A stretch of DNA of 64,000 nt from Xiphias gladius. Taxonomy: Eukaryota > Chordata > Actinopteri > Istiophoriformes > Xiphiidae. Shown piece by piece: positions 39,991 to 52,475 of the stretch. Location: positions 17,550,046 through 17,614,045 of the forward strand of contig NC_053400.1 in assembly GCF_016859285.1 (NCBI RefSeq), in the 5' to 3' direction. The notes under the pieces are model-generated. The model ran no database searches, was not told where the DNA came from, and was given only the letters and a program-made list of their open reading frames with translations. Position 1 is the stretch's first letter. Each line of letters opens with the position of its first letter. The translations under genes and the position numbers were made by a program.

Positions 39991-42900
39991 TCATATTTCC
40001 TCCTCAGGGTCAGAGCTGTGGTTGCTCATCTGTGACAGACAGACAAACAGCGAGCCAGGACAGTGAGAGAATAAAACAGAGACATTTCATTGAAATGCAT
40101 CTCAGAATGACTAAGTAAAATTTCATTATGTAAGTATAAATTGATTTCACAGTAGTTGAGTCTCAGTAGTTGTTTCATGTCCACATGCCTGACAAGACAG
40201 AAACATCTGGTTGTCTGTGTAACTTTACAGCCAAAGAAAAATGTTCTTAAAATTAACTATAATTAAGTTTTAGAGTAAGAGGTAAGAATTTTTTATACTG
40301 TTTTTACATAAGGCAAATTAATATCTCTTTATCCACAAAGGGTGGCCCAGACAGACAAAGAACCACTGCTTCAATCAAATTAACAAAAACTGCTGCACCA
40401 ATTTTGGCCTTTGTCATGAATCTCAATAACATCACCAGAGACTGGTACCATGCTTTAAGGACAATAAAACCAGGAGGGCTGTACCTCACTGATGCACTTT
40501 TAAGTTATTCCTGAAAAAGTACAAATAATCTTATGGTGCATTTACCGTGTGGTGGTCGTCATCGGGCTCCCTCAGGTCAGAGCTCTCCCTGTGGATTCGA
40601 TGGCGGGAGCTGGGTGGAGAGAGGGAGGAGAGGGAGTGCTCTGGGCTGCTGGCTGACAGAGCGTAAGTGGAGCCAGCTGGACTGTCCTCTCTCAAGGGAG
40701 ACCCTACAACACAGAAGTGAACACATGGAGTTCAGGGAAAACGGTTTGGTTTGGCTCTTAGGTCGTGCTCCGTTTGGACATGTATGTGAAGAAAATACTT
40801 GTTTACTGTTGGTCAAAGACAAAAACATCTGTGCACATCCCACTGACTTTGTACTAGATGACAGAAAACAAGAGTTGGAGTGACAGGATGAAGGACAGAT
40901 GAAGAGATAGCCAGGGGGAAGTAAGAAATGGCAGGGCTAGATAGCGAGGGACAGGGGAATCAAATAGAGCCAGTGATAAATTAAAATGAAGATAAGCACT
41001 ATCAATCGCCCAAGGCCATTCAAAGCAGATAGGCGAACACACACATGCATACACACTTTTCTGCAGGTGTACATCCTCTTTTGTCGTTTTGTATATTCAG
41101 GCTGATGTTATGATAATGACCTGTAGGTTCAAGGTTAAAGCACTGTCTTTGTTTTTTTACAAGAAGTTTTTAGTTTAGTAGCGACTGAGGACAAAGTGCT
41201 TAGAAGAAGGCGGACTGCACCAAATGAATAGTATAAATTGTGTTTCAGTTTACAATCAGTTTAATTAAGATTGCAGTAAAAGCAATTTCCTCAGGAAGGA
41301 TAATAAAGCTTTGTGCTGTTTACTCCCTGAACTAGTAGTTAACGTATTGTGTTCAAACGCCCACATGAGGGCAGCAGCAGCTCTTACCTCCATGCACGCT
41401 GATCTGCTGTCATTCCCGGTCCCATGATGTATGTGTTTTCTAAAGCTTCATCAGTCAGTTACCTCAACCACACTGTTTGTTCACCATGTTCCATAATGTG
41501 CTCACAACCATAAATTCAGACACCCCTACTTTGATTCAACTTTTTTTTAAATCCTGACTGGAGGAAAATAATTGATTTGTCAGGTATAAAGGGAGTGGCT
41601 CCGCTGGTGCAGTGCATTCCCATCCCCCAGTCTCCCTGCGGCACAGATCCTGAATTTTTTTGATAAGGATTGTGACTGGTGGAGCTAATCATGCAAAAAT
41701 CTGGAAGTGGAATTTGGAAGTGGTATACCACTGGAGTCAGCCTTAAAATGTTTTTGATGTGCAAATAGATTATCTATCATTCAGTCTCACACCCACCTGC
41801 CTCCACTGTCTTCCTGAATGAGCTTCTCACCTTTGTGGTCATTCCTCTGTGTGTCCATCCTGTCAAGACTGTCAAGCAGCCCATCGATCTGTGTCTTTAT
41901 CAGAGTCAGCTCTTTTTTAATCACCTGCAACTCCTCCATGCCCACTGCAGGAACAAAGAGAGAGAAAACGTAAGGGACATTAGGAAATTACACAACCTGA
42001 AAATATCTTAAGAGAGAGCTTTAAAGGAAAAGCTCAGCATTTTGGGGAATAGACTCATTTACTCTGATGATTGATAACATTAATACCACTCTCATATCTG
42101 CATGCTTAATAGTGTATGTGTCTAGAGCGAGCAGCTGCTTAGCTTAGCTTAGAATAAAGACTGAAAACAGAGGGAAACACCTGGCATGGCTCTGTCCAAA
42201 GGGAGGGGGTTATGTGCCGGATTAATTCTTGGCGGAGAGCAGTGACCTTCTGGAGACATGTTGTAACCCTGAGATTCTGGGATGTCACTGTTTTTATGCT
42301 AAGCTTTACGCCAACTGTCTCCTGGCTCCAAGTTCATATTTGCCATGTAAAAATGAGAGTGGTATGAATCTTCTCATTTTATTGTCAGCAAGAAAGCGAA
42401 TGTGTATTTCTCAAAATGTCAAACTATTTCTTTTAAAAATATTAACATTATATCTGATGTTATGAACTACTTGAGCAGCATGTGCAGGATTTATTTGAGT
42501 TTCTGATTTACCACTCGGGCTCAGATTTTGGGGTCAAGCAGCCCTGGTTTGAATACAGGCAACTTCTCAAACTGCATTGATTGTTTCCTCAAAGCAGCAT
42601 CAGTGAAAAAGAGGAAACTGTTTCAAGACTTTTTTAACTTCAAATTCCCAGAGACTGTGTGTGTAAACTACACACAGCATATTTGGTCTGTGATCGCTTT
42701 ATACTGAAAGGATGAGAGGCAAAAGATCAAATGAGCCTAAAGCTTCCTGTGTATGAAGCACTGCATGGCTGCTTTTTATCAGAAGTATTTACTGTATTAA
42801 GCCTTTAAGTTTAAATGCAGAGAGCTTGACCATTGCATTCATGTGTTCACAGTGCGAAGCTGCAGCATTTGATGCAACCTAGAATAAAAACTAAAACAGA

Positions 42901-45592
42901 TGTATTTTTTACAAAACAGCTTTGAGCAGCTTTAGTTCAGTCAAATCTCACTTGCAGTCCAGTCATATTACTCACACTTGGCCGTGGTTGAACTAGTGGA
43001 ATGGGCTCTGGAGCTTTTGGAGTGGGTTCTGTCTCCACTACGTCTGTGCCCGGAGGAGTAGGTGGAGGAACGGGATCGCTTGGCCAGACTGGGTCCCAGG
43101 GGTGAAGGAGACAGGGATGCTGGCACACGCTGGTAGTCATACACCCTGGAAATTTGGTATATAAAATTTTTAAGACAACTCATCTTTAACGGACTGTGTT
43201 CATGCAGCTTGTTGTGTTTGTACTTATTTTGTGTGAAGGTGCTCTGAGATTTCAGGCCAACAAAGTGTTTGTCTGAAATTATGATGAAAGGGAATCTCCT
43301 CACAAGGAGCTGCAAACAATGTCATCAGCCACATATTGGAGAAAATGACTAAACTGAACATGTAGATGGACAGCAGAGATGATGATTAGGTACTTTAAGG
43401 TACTTTGAGCTGTCCATGGCCTCTGTTTCCTGTAAAGAAGTAAAGGACGAAGCTTTTAAAGTGTATGCTCAAAAGATCACCTTAATCTTCATCCAGACTG
43501 ATAAAGAGCATACTTAAAATAGGGCTGGGTATGTAACTTAATACTTTTTTGGTACAGAAAAATGCATCTGTAGTACAAGGTATCAAAAACTGTCAAGTAA
43601 AGAAAGCTAGAATCAAATCTGATTTGAAAGTCTGTTCAGATTATTATTCTTGTTTACTTATAGGACTCAATAAGATATAGGATATTTCATGACTTGAATC
43701 AAAATTTTGTGAATTTTAGACTATTTCACTTAGACAACGGTCTTGTATGGCCAATTGTATTTAACATTTTAGAGTTTGCTTTTGTTAAATGAAAAAATAG
43801 TTTTGTTAAATAAAACATATATTTCTTTAAGTAAGGTGTCGAAAATGCACCTCTGCCAAAACTTGGTATAATGTTGGCAGTGGCACTAATGTCAAAAAAA
43901 TTCAAATCTCACCCAGACCTAGTTCAAATAAGGAAGTGATACAAACTAGAAAATGACACTAAAGAAAATATATGTATACAATGAAGAAAACGAGCTGTTC
44001 AAGCGTCTCATAGATAAATATGGGTGTTTATATTCTATGTTCATTTTTCTTGTACTTTTTATCTCTGTTTCTCTCATTCTCTCATGCACTGGCGTTGCTT
44101 CGTCCCCATGGACAGCTCCATGTTTCTATCTGTCACTGAATGTAATTGGTTCTGTCAGGGCCAATCAATATCTCCCTGCCAAGCTAGTAGTGCTGTTGAC
44201 AGGAGGTGTATTACAGTCAAACTTTATAGTGGTTACAGAAACAACACTGTGTGTTTGTGCATGTGTGTGTTTCAATAGATATAGAGATTATGTGGTGATT
44301 CACTGACCCAATGACCAGGTGAAACCTAGCTAAAGGATCAAAACTAACCAATCATTACTGGGCAAGGCTGCAGGAAGGGTAGGACGTACGGCAAACAAAA
44401 TTTATATGTGATTTTACTAAGGTTTCTGACCACAGAATTTTTCTGGACACATTATAACTCTGTGTGGTAACAGCAATCCAACTGGATCTAATCACAATCT
44501 GGATCTATCTGGATGGAGGAAAGTCTGAGCACAACCTAAATGGTTTCTGCAAAGCCTGGAGAGGGAAAAGCTCCTCTGCTGTGTATCACAAGCCAGCAAC
44601 AGGGAGGCAAGCTGTCAGCTGCAAGGACTTTGAGTCTGACAGTAATGTAGATTTACTGATTGAGCTGTTAGCCAGTCAGTCAGAGGCAGCCCGGTTTACT
44701 GAAAGGTTTTCTCTGTTGTTTTCTGTTCTGTTATATTCTCTGAAGCCTCTCTACTTGATACAGATATTTCTGCACAGACTGTGTTCCTAGCACATCCACA
44801 GTACACACACAGGCACACATGTATCACAGTGTCACATTAGGATGAAGTGTATTAGGCCACCATAAGTGTGTAAGATTAGAGGCTTTGAGCATTGTCCATG
44901 TGGAGAGACACAGAGACCAAAGACTTATGGGAGTTTAAAGTCCTTTAGAGCAGTTTGCAGAGGCAGATAGACAATGTGTTGTTACACCGGCTTTGAAGTG
45001 TCATCTCAGAGAATGGTAGCTCAGACAATGAGAGACTGTAGACGAGTGAGGATTACAGAAAAGTGTGGGAGTGTGTGTGAGAGAGAGTGTTTGTCTCTAT
45101 GGATTAGACCCCACACGAAAAGCAGCTTTGTCAGCTCGAGCTGTTATCAGTGTGTTGAAAGACACTTTTCTTTCGTGTTAGCACAAGAGGACTGTGGACG
45201 AAGTCATTTCTCCCTTTCCCACACACTGATGTGCTCAGAAAGCAAACACAGAAACAAATATGCACACACATAGCATCCATACACTCCCACCCAGAGGCAA
45301 ACACGTGAGTACACACATAAATATCCAGACAATCCTGTACACTTCCATTCCCACTCACACACACACACACACACACACACACAGCTGTCAGCAGTGCTAG
45401 CCAACAGCATAGGGAATAATCATGTACTATGTGAAAAAAGACATTAAAATCAGTGGTGAGTGTTCCACCTTGAGCAAAGGCAGAGAAATGCAGAGCAAAG
45501 TAAACCAAATGAAAAAAAAAACAAAGAAAAGATGACAGTTAATACTAAGCATCGATATGTATGAGAAAGGCAATTGAATGGGGTGTATCTTC

Positions 45593-45691
<99 letters not shown>

Positions 45692-46782
45692 ATGTGTGTG
45701 TGTGTGAGTGAGTGTGTGTATACAATGTAACTGCCTGCTTTTATCCAGATATGCTGAGTGGAGCGTTTATGAGTGAGGCCTGGGGGATGTAGGAAGGTCC
45801 CTGAGCAACTGAAGTGGAGGACCAATAATACAGAGCTCAGTCTAACTACCTCATCCACGTAACCACTCTAACACATTGCAAACTAACCGAGTCCCAAACA
45901 ATATGCTAAATTTCAGTGACTTTAAGGGGCATTAGACTATAACCCTAACGTATGGTTGCTGTCAGTCTGTTCTGGTAGTGAGTTGCAACTGCAGATTTGC
46001 CTGCTCACTTGAAAAAGTGAATGAAGAAAAATAAAAAAAAATAAATGCTTCCATACGAGGGGTTAATGTAAAAGGATCTGAATCCTACGCTTCCGCCTTC
46101 ACAGTGACCACATCTCAACCCAGCACTATGGTAGATTTAGTGTTAGACATCACTCTTGGTCATTATCATCAAAACACAAAATGAGGGAATTTCTTTGGAG
46201 GGTTATCCCCCCAGTAGAGTACAGAAACTTGGAACTTGGAGAATCTGTGCCAGTAGGGAGCAATGAAGCTGTTCTAGCGCTACATTGCGACAGAAAAGCT
46301 TGATCTGTTGCCTTAAGCAAATTATCTTACTCAGACTGAGCTAAACACGTAAGATTTAGTTTGAATAAAAGTATCTTAGATTTTCACTGCGTCCTCAAAT
46401 GGTACTACACATCATGAATCCACATTCTAAATATGTTTAAGTGTGCAACTGTCTATGTATGTGGTAATATATATTTTGGGAGTATGCGTGCACATTGCTA
46501 TGTCTGAATGTGTGTGAATGCGACGAGTGAGCTCCTGGCTGTTGATTAGTAACGGGCAACATTGTAAGCAAAGACGGGATGACTGACAGTTGTGTGGCAG
46601 ACAGCGATGGGAAGAGGAGACATCAGGGATGAATATTCTGCTTTAGCCTCATCCTTTTTAGCCTCCTGTGACACACAGACAAGCAATAAGGTGTGTGATC
46701 TGCCTTGCATAGCTTTCTGACAGGAGCCTACCTGTCATAGTAGTCCTCGTGATAGCTGTCATAGTCCAGGTCGAACTCGGAT
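39991..46782 (-). CDS. hnRNP C/RALY-family RNA-binding protein (RALYL-like), 3' half
   Basis: Proteins of this family bind RNA through an N-terminal RRM and tetramerise through a basic leucine-zipper-like helix. Five exons join in one frame (532 nt): 46782-46732, 43145-42976, 41944-41831, 40703-40546, 40029-39991. The first reads SEFDLDYDSYHEDYYDR, then VYDYQRVP, matching the RALY/RALYL segment FDYDYYRDDFYNRLFDY. Next is a Ser/Arg-rich linker (KRSRSSTYSSGHRRSGDRT) that is more diverged. Exon 41944-41831 is the clearest family signature: GMEELQVIKKELTLIKTQID followed by LLDSLDRMD, the oligomerisation helix. The tail is Ser/Pro-rich and acidic, ending SDPEEEI. RRM exons were not found up to 64000, so at least 17 kb of intron would separate them. 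Closest to RALYL by memory of the family, but the paralogue is not settled, so no symbol is given. Confidence 0.8.
42021..42436. mobile_element. Palindromic teleost MITE next to a RALY-like exon
   Basis: The ends are inverted: AAAGGAAAAGCTCAGCATTTTG at the left against CAAAATGTCAAACTATTTCTTTT at the right, with further pairing between ACCACTCTCATATC and ATGAGAGTGGTAT. The interior has GCTTAGCTTAGCTTAG and CTGGCTCCAAGTTCATAT, typical of a very common teleost repeat. It lies about 77 nt upstream of the oligomerisation-helix exon. Confidence 0.75.
45354..45382. repeat. Short (CA)n tract
   Basis: About 13 CA units in the RALY-like intron. Confidence 0.95.
45597..45720. repeat. Long (TG)n microsatellite
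   Basis: About 94 bp of pure TG, then CATG and a second TG/AG-interrupted part. Confidence 0.97.
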
Positions 46783-47135
46783 CTGCCGGAGAGGTGGAGA
46801 GAGAGAGACAAACAAAGAGGTAGTTAGTAAAGTATTTGTCAAAACTACCTGATACACTATTACTCGGCTATCACATATTTCTCTTAACAAAGAGCAAGCT
46901 CGGTTGGTGTGTCAGTGTGTAAAGGATGTGTGGGTGTGTGTCTGTCTGTGTGTAAGTTGCAACTGAATCACTTCATCTGGAAAGAATACAGTGTTCATGC
47001 TCTCAAGCCAGCTGGAAAAAGACATTGGATTTGTTCTGCTGCAGCATCAAAGGTGGAAAATCCATAGAAATTGTCTCATGCTCCAACTGTATCACCCAAT
47101 AAACATCTCTATGTGTGAGCTTGGAAACTGTCAAG

Positions 47136-47138
<3 letters not shown>

Positions 47139-47210
<72 letters not shown>
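47139..47210. repeat. (GT)n microsatellite
   Basis: About 36 uninterrupted GT units. Confidence 0.98.
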
Positions 47211-47213
<3 letters not shown>

Positions 47214-49722
47214 AGACAGAGAGAATCAGAGGCAGGTAAGTGATGTGACAGGAGTGAACTTATATGGGCTGGTAGCTGGTGTGTACCTCTGGAACAAACC
47301 AGAGGAGGTGTAGGAGAGAAAAGTGACACTAAGCCAGAGCAAGATCACATTCTGGTGTGTCAGACCTCAGCATTCCTCCCTAATCCCCGCACAGAGTCGC
47401 TAATAATCCCTCCACGTTGCTCACGCTCCCTCTGTCTCTCTTTGTCTCTCCTGCTGACTCACTCCCTCTACCCGTCTTTATCATTCTTTCATTCATCTGT
47501 CATGCTTTCTCTTTGTTTAAACTGACCTCACTCTCTCCATTTGTCTCTCAACCAATCTTGCAGTTCATTCAATTGAATTCAAGAAATAAGAAAATAAATT
47601 ATGAGAAAGATTCCACCATGATGTTCTTGCATTGAAGATACGTACTGAATCAGCAAATCATAATGTTTTGATCACTTGTTCTTCTTCTGTGTATAACATA
47701 AACCTGCAATAACTGTTTATTTTTTGTTTTGTTTTTTTTTTCGGCCACTTTGGGCAGGCAGAAACAAGTTGTGAACACAACACTAACATATCACCTTATA
47801 AATTGATATGGCATATATGATACGGCGATTGTTAGCAAACTGTTGCTGATTTACATATCCAGCACTTACAGAGCAACATTATCATTCATTTGGAGTCATG
47901 TGTCTGTACACCTGGCAAATATAAGTCCAATATTCACTCTCTTGTAGCTCTGATTTTGGTCTCTACCAATTCCTGAGGGAAATATCTGGCTCTTTAGCAG
48001 CTAAATGCTCCACTATGTTCTCCAGCTAGTCGCTAACTGTGTCTGTCTGCTGTTTGGTGCTGGGCAGGTAGTGGACAGTGGGTTTTTTTTTTTTTTTCAG
48101 AGCTTCTTTTTTAAAAACAGTTGCCTGCTGCAGCCAAAAACTACACTCATTACAGCGGTGAGAACCAAGCCCAAGAACCAAGGGAGTAAACCTGTTGAAC
48201 AGAAAAACCAAAACAATTAGCTGAAAGACAGGAAAACCTCTGTAGAGCTGAGAGAAACTGCAAAGTCAAATGATATTTCTCTTTTAGTTTGTCACTAAGA
48301 GCAAGTCCTCTGTACCACAACTAGCCATGCGAACCATTGTTAGAAAAATAATTTTTTTAGCTGCTTTAAAGTAAGCAAATATGACAAACAACAGACACCA
48401 TACCATATATTACCATATATTCATATCCAAGTAACAGCCCATGTTTGACAAAATATTGACAAGAAATGTGTGATTTTGGAGAAAACTTCAGCATCTTTTG
48501 GGAAACTAACACACCCACAGCCCTTGCCATCTGCTTATCTGTCGCTCAGGGAGGTGGTTGTGGTTCCAGCTCATCTCCTCTTTGAGATCAGCAGCAGGGG
48601 ACTAACCTGAATACTTCTGCACAGTCAGAATTACACACATGTACAAATATACAAAGAATAAATCTGATATGGTTATGAGAAGCACAAACTTGCTTGTGTG
48701 GATCTGAAGTGTGGTCTTATTTTGGAGTTCACTGTAATCACGTCTCTTCCAGCGTTACTCTCATGGACTCTTCTCTTTCTCATACCAGCTGGTTTTCAGA
48801 GCTCAGGAGACAGGAAACCACAAAATAATTTAGAACAAGTGCTCGTGTTTGAGGTACACATTTGCCAAAAATGCAAAGCGTAATTTCAATCCAATTTAAA
48901 GATTGCCTTCTGTTATCCTGTTTGAAATGGAGGAGGTCTACATGTTGTTTTAGCTCACTTTGTCAAACCATTTAAAACATTGTGATAATTATGCATTTCA
49001 GGACACAACAGAAAGAAGGGTATTTCTGGTAAATCCGTCTTTTTCAACCTCTACCAGTTAAAGACACCCTGAGATGCACTAGGACAGAGGAAAACAGAAG
49101 CAGTAACTCCACAGCTCCTCAGCTGAGCTGAGGTTTCTGTTCTCCAAGTGAACTCAGCTTGAAGACAGGTAGAAAATAAAGGCTATTCTCCTAAATCCTT
49201 ACTGAGGGGGAACTAAGCTGCTGTTCACTATCTGCTTGTTTCTTTCACATTGGTGTTCACTGGTTTACCTTTATCACTGCACAATCTGTATGGCTCTGTG
49301 CCAGACAGAATAATTCATATTTGTTCAATCACTTCTTTCAGTAAAGACACTTTGTAACCTTTAGCTTTTTTTTTTTAATCATTGTTTCTCTATTATTTTA
49401 ATTTGGGTGTAGATTTTATACTTTTAAGTATTTCAATTCCCCTTTACTCTTTATATAAATCAGTTAGTTGTTACATAACCACTGAATGTTGAACTACAAA
49501 TACTTGGTTATTCATTTTGTAATAATAGTCGGGTCATTGAAAATGTCACCATGGTACAGTAATTGTATGACATAGCCAGGTATTTTCATGTGATTTAGTC
49601 AAGATAAATCTGTCTGAGGTAAGCACAGCTCATTTAGACTGTATTTACATCCACAGTGAGCAGCCAAGTGCCTGGGTCACTGTGTATTCTTAGCTGTTTA
49701 AATATGTCAGTGTGTCTATGTA

Positions 49723-49890
<168 letters not shown>

Positions 49891-50007
49891 CAGAGGAAGA
49901 TGGAGAGCAGGGTCACTAAAGGCTAATTAATTTCTTTTCATAATTTCTCAAGTGCCAAAGCAATCCATTAGACATGGCTGGCCATAAATCATCTCAGCCT
50001 CAATTTG

Positions 50008-50010
<3 letters not shown>

Positions 50011-50101
<91 letters not shown>
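50011..50101. repeat. (GT)n microsatellite
   Basis: About 45 GT units, only 120 bp from the preceding compound tract. Confidence 0.98.
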
Positions 50102-50104
<3 letters not shown>

Positions 50105-51599
50105 AGGCGTATTAGGCAAAGACGAGTTGCCTTTGGTGAACAAGGCATCCCAGAGATTTCCTCCAACATGCACACTCAACACCTACAAAAGGCAGTAAAC
50201 CATCAGTTTCACAGAATCAACTGAAAAACCTCAAAGGTGTGTGTGTGAGAGAGCGAGAGACTGGGTGAGGTGAATTATGAGAGATGTAGTTCAATTGGCT
50301 TAGACCCTTGACAGATGCAATTTAAATCTCAGTGACAATAAATCAAAGTGACATTTTATGTGAGATTCTTGTTTTCTTGATTGTGGTGACATCTTTGGTG
50401 ACAAATAATCATTGCATTTTTCATCCTAAACTTCTGTACAATCAGTTCACATCATTGTCAACAGCTCTTTCTTCACTTATCACACAGGATAGTTCAAATA
50501 ATATCGAAGTTAATACAGTATATACAAAATATTGAACACATAATGCAAAAGCATGTTTTATATCTGTATAATTACAGTACATCACTATGCCACAATATAT
50601 TGTCTCAACACAATACAGTGACTGCTTACAGTAATAACATAGACCTGTTGCTGAATTTACCCATAGATCTAAAGAGGAGCAGCTAAGTTTAGGCCCTACC
50701 CGAACTTCTTACTAAGTAGATTGCAGCTAAAAATAGCTAAATCCAGCCCAAATGAAGAGCCACACCTGCATCAATCTTTGGTACCTTTTTGTATTTAAAG
50801 GTATTTGAAGGTAAATGTTGAGTTTTGAATTGGAGACTTTCAATCTTTTCCTCTGCAGTAGCTAATGACAAATTCATCTGTCTTTATACATATACATATA
50901 CATTATGTTGCCACAGATTCATGACTGCGTGAAATTAGGTGTGCACATATACACACACCTACCTTCAGATATACTGTAATTACTCACACAATTCATGAAG
51001 CAGTGTGTGCATTGCACTTAAATTTCTCAGAATGAATGAAATACAGTGAAACCTTGGTGTCATTTGTCATAGTACAAAGCCATGTAAAGCAAGCTTGTCA
51101 CTGGAGAAGAAGGAATTACATAGTTCAAGTTACTTTATTTCAACGCCTATTAGTCACCCTCTCTCCTCCAAAAAATGTAGTGGTCACTTATTTACACAAC
51201 ACTTTTTATATAATGATTTGATGTAGGCGAAGGACAGACATGTTAAACCACTGTCTTGTGCTCCTTTGAGAATACGGATTTATTCTAACAGTAGAAGTCA
51301 TCCCTAAATCAGGTCTATGGGGTTCATGAATAGCCACATTAGATAGATTTCCAGATCATATAAAATGCAGGCGTGAGTATTGCTTTCATCACTAGTTGGG
51401 AACCACAAGGAGCAGAATATACTAAGCAGCATGTCGTTAAATTACATTGCTGTAATCCACAACTGGATTTGTTTCTATACAAAAAAAGCAAGCTTTTATT
51501 TTAACTAAAGCCTGATTTGAACATTTCTGGCATCTTTTAGTTGTAAAATCAAACAGACATGGTTGCAAACCTTGCTGCTTCCCTGTCCCAACGATCAAA

Positions 51600-51870
51600 T
51601 CCACCACAGGGCCACAGGGCTGTGAGCACCACATAGTCTTAACACCACGATTATTTCATTCATCTGACAAGAAAGACTTATCAGCACCACAGGATGAAAT
51701 GCTATCACCAACATACAGATGTGTTTGGGAACTATGCACATAAGAGACGAAATAATTAATACAAAGCAGTTTGACATGATTAACTGTATCAAACTGTTTT
51801 AATAAATCTATTAATATAGAGGCAAAATGTGTCCCGTGTAGGGGGACACCTTCCAGCAAGCACTGTGGCA
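51600..51870 (-). mobile_element. Possible LINE reverse-transcriptase fragment
   Basis: A minus-strand frame contains ILIDLLKQFDTVNH, resembling the first catalytic-aspartate region of non-LTR reverse transcriptases (LLDLSxAFDTVxH). The surrounding frames are broken. Confidence 0.45.
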
Positions 51871-52210
51871 ACAGATTTATGACCGCACATTAAGTCTCGT
51901 GTTATTTGTGTGCCAGCATTTTTAATAGTGGTAATATGCTCCTCATTGTGTTCCATAATATATCCATTGTTTTCACACATCACCTCTTGTTGCATTATTA
52001 GTCATATGAACAAATCCAGTCAGGCAGCGAATCATGTTGTGTTTACAATTGGTCATGTTCTCCCAAATGTGAATACAAAGATGGGTTTGTTGCTGTACTG
52101 ATGGTATGCCTGTTGCTACCAGTGAATCTGCTCTTCAAGTTTTGCTGCTGTTCATGCTTTTTCCTGTTAGGATATAATTCTAGGATGCGACATATTCTCT
52201 CCTTTAGAGT

Positions 52211-52475
52211 GCTGAGACATTAATCCACGCTGTGTCTTCAGGCCTAGATTACTGTAATTCTCTGTACGCTTACCTCGGCCAAGGAGTTGCAGTTTTTCCT
52301 TAGCTGGTTCAAACTAGCAAAGACAAAGCACAGGGAGCACATTACAACTGCACTGGCCTCTCTCCATTATCTACCTGAGGAGTTCAGAATTAAAAATAAA
52401 ATTGTGGTAATTACCTATCAAGTAGCACCACAGGGTGAAGTACCTGGGTACATTTCTAAATATCTTGGGCTTTGA
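52211..52475 (+). mobile_element. LINE 3' ORF fragment
   Basis: Plus-strand fragments GLDYCNSLYAYLG and then REHITTALASLHYLPEEFRI followed by ITYQ. They match the C-terminal region that follows the reverse transcriptase in L2/CR1-group LINEs. A stop and a frame change lie between the pieces. Confidence 0.75.

Larger units (their letters stand above)
43146..46731. other. RALY-like intron
   Basis: Intron DNA between the first and second exon found here. It contains a CA tract and a long TG tract annotated separately. Open frames such as 44464-44790 have no family match. Confidence 0.5.

Noticed and set aside
40533-40883. 116-codon plus-strand open frame
   Set aside because: Antisense shadow of the RALY-like exon 40546-40703.
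44464-44790. 108-codon plus-strand open frame in the RALY-like intron
   Set aside because: No ATG start (begins GTG), no recognised domain, no splice support.
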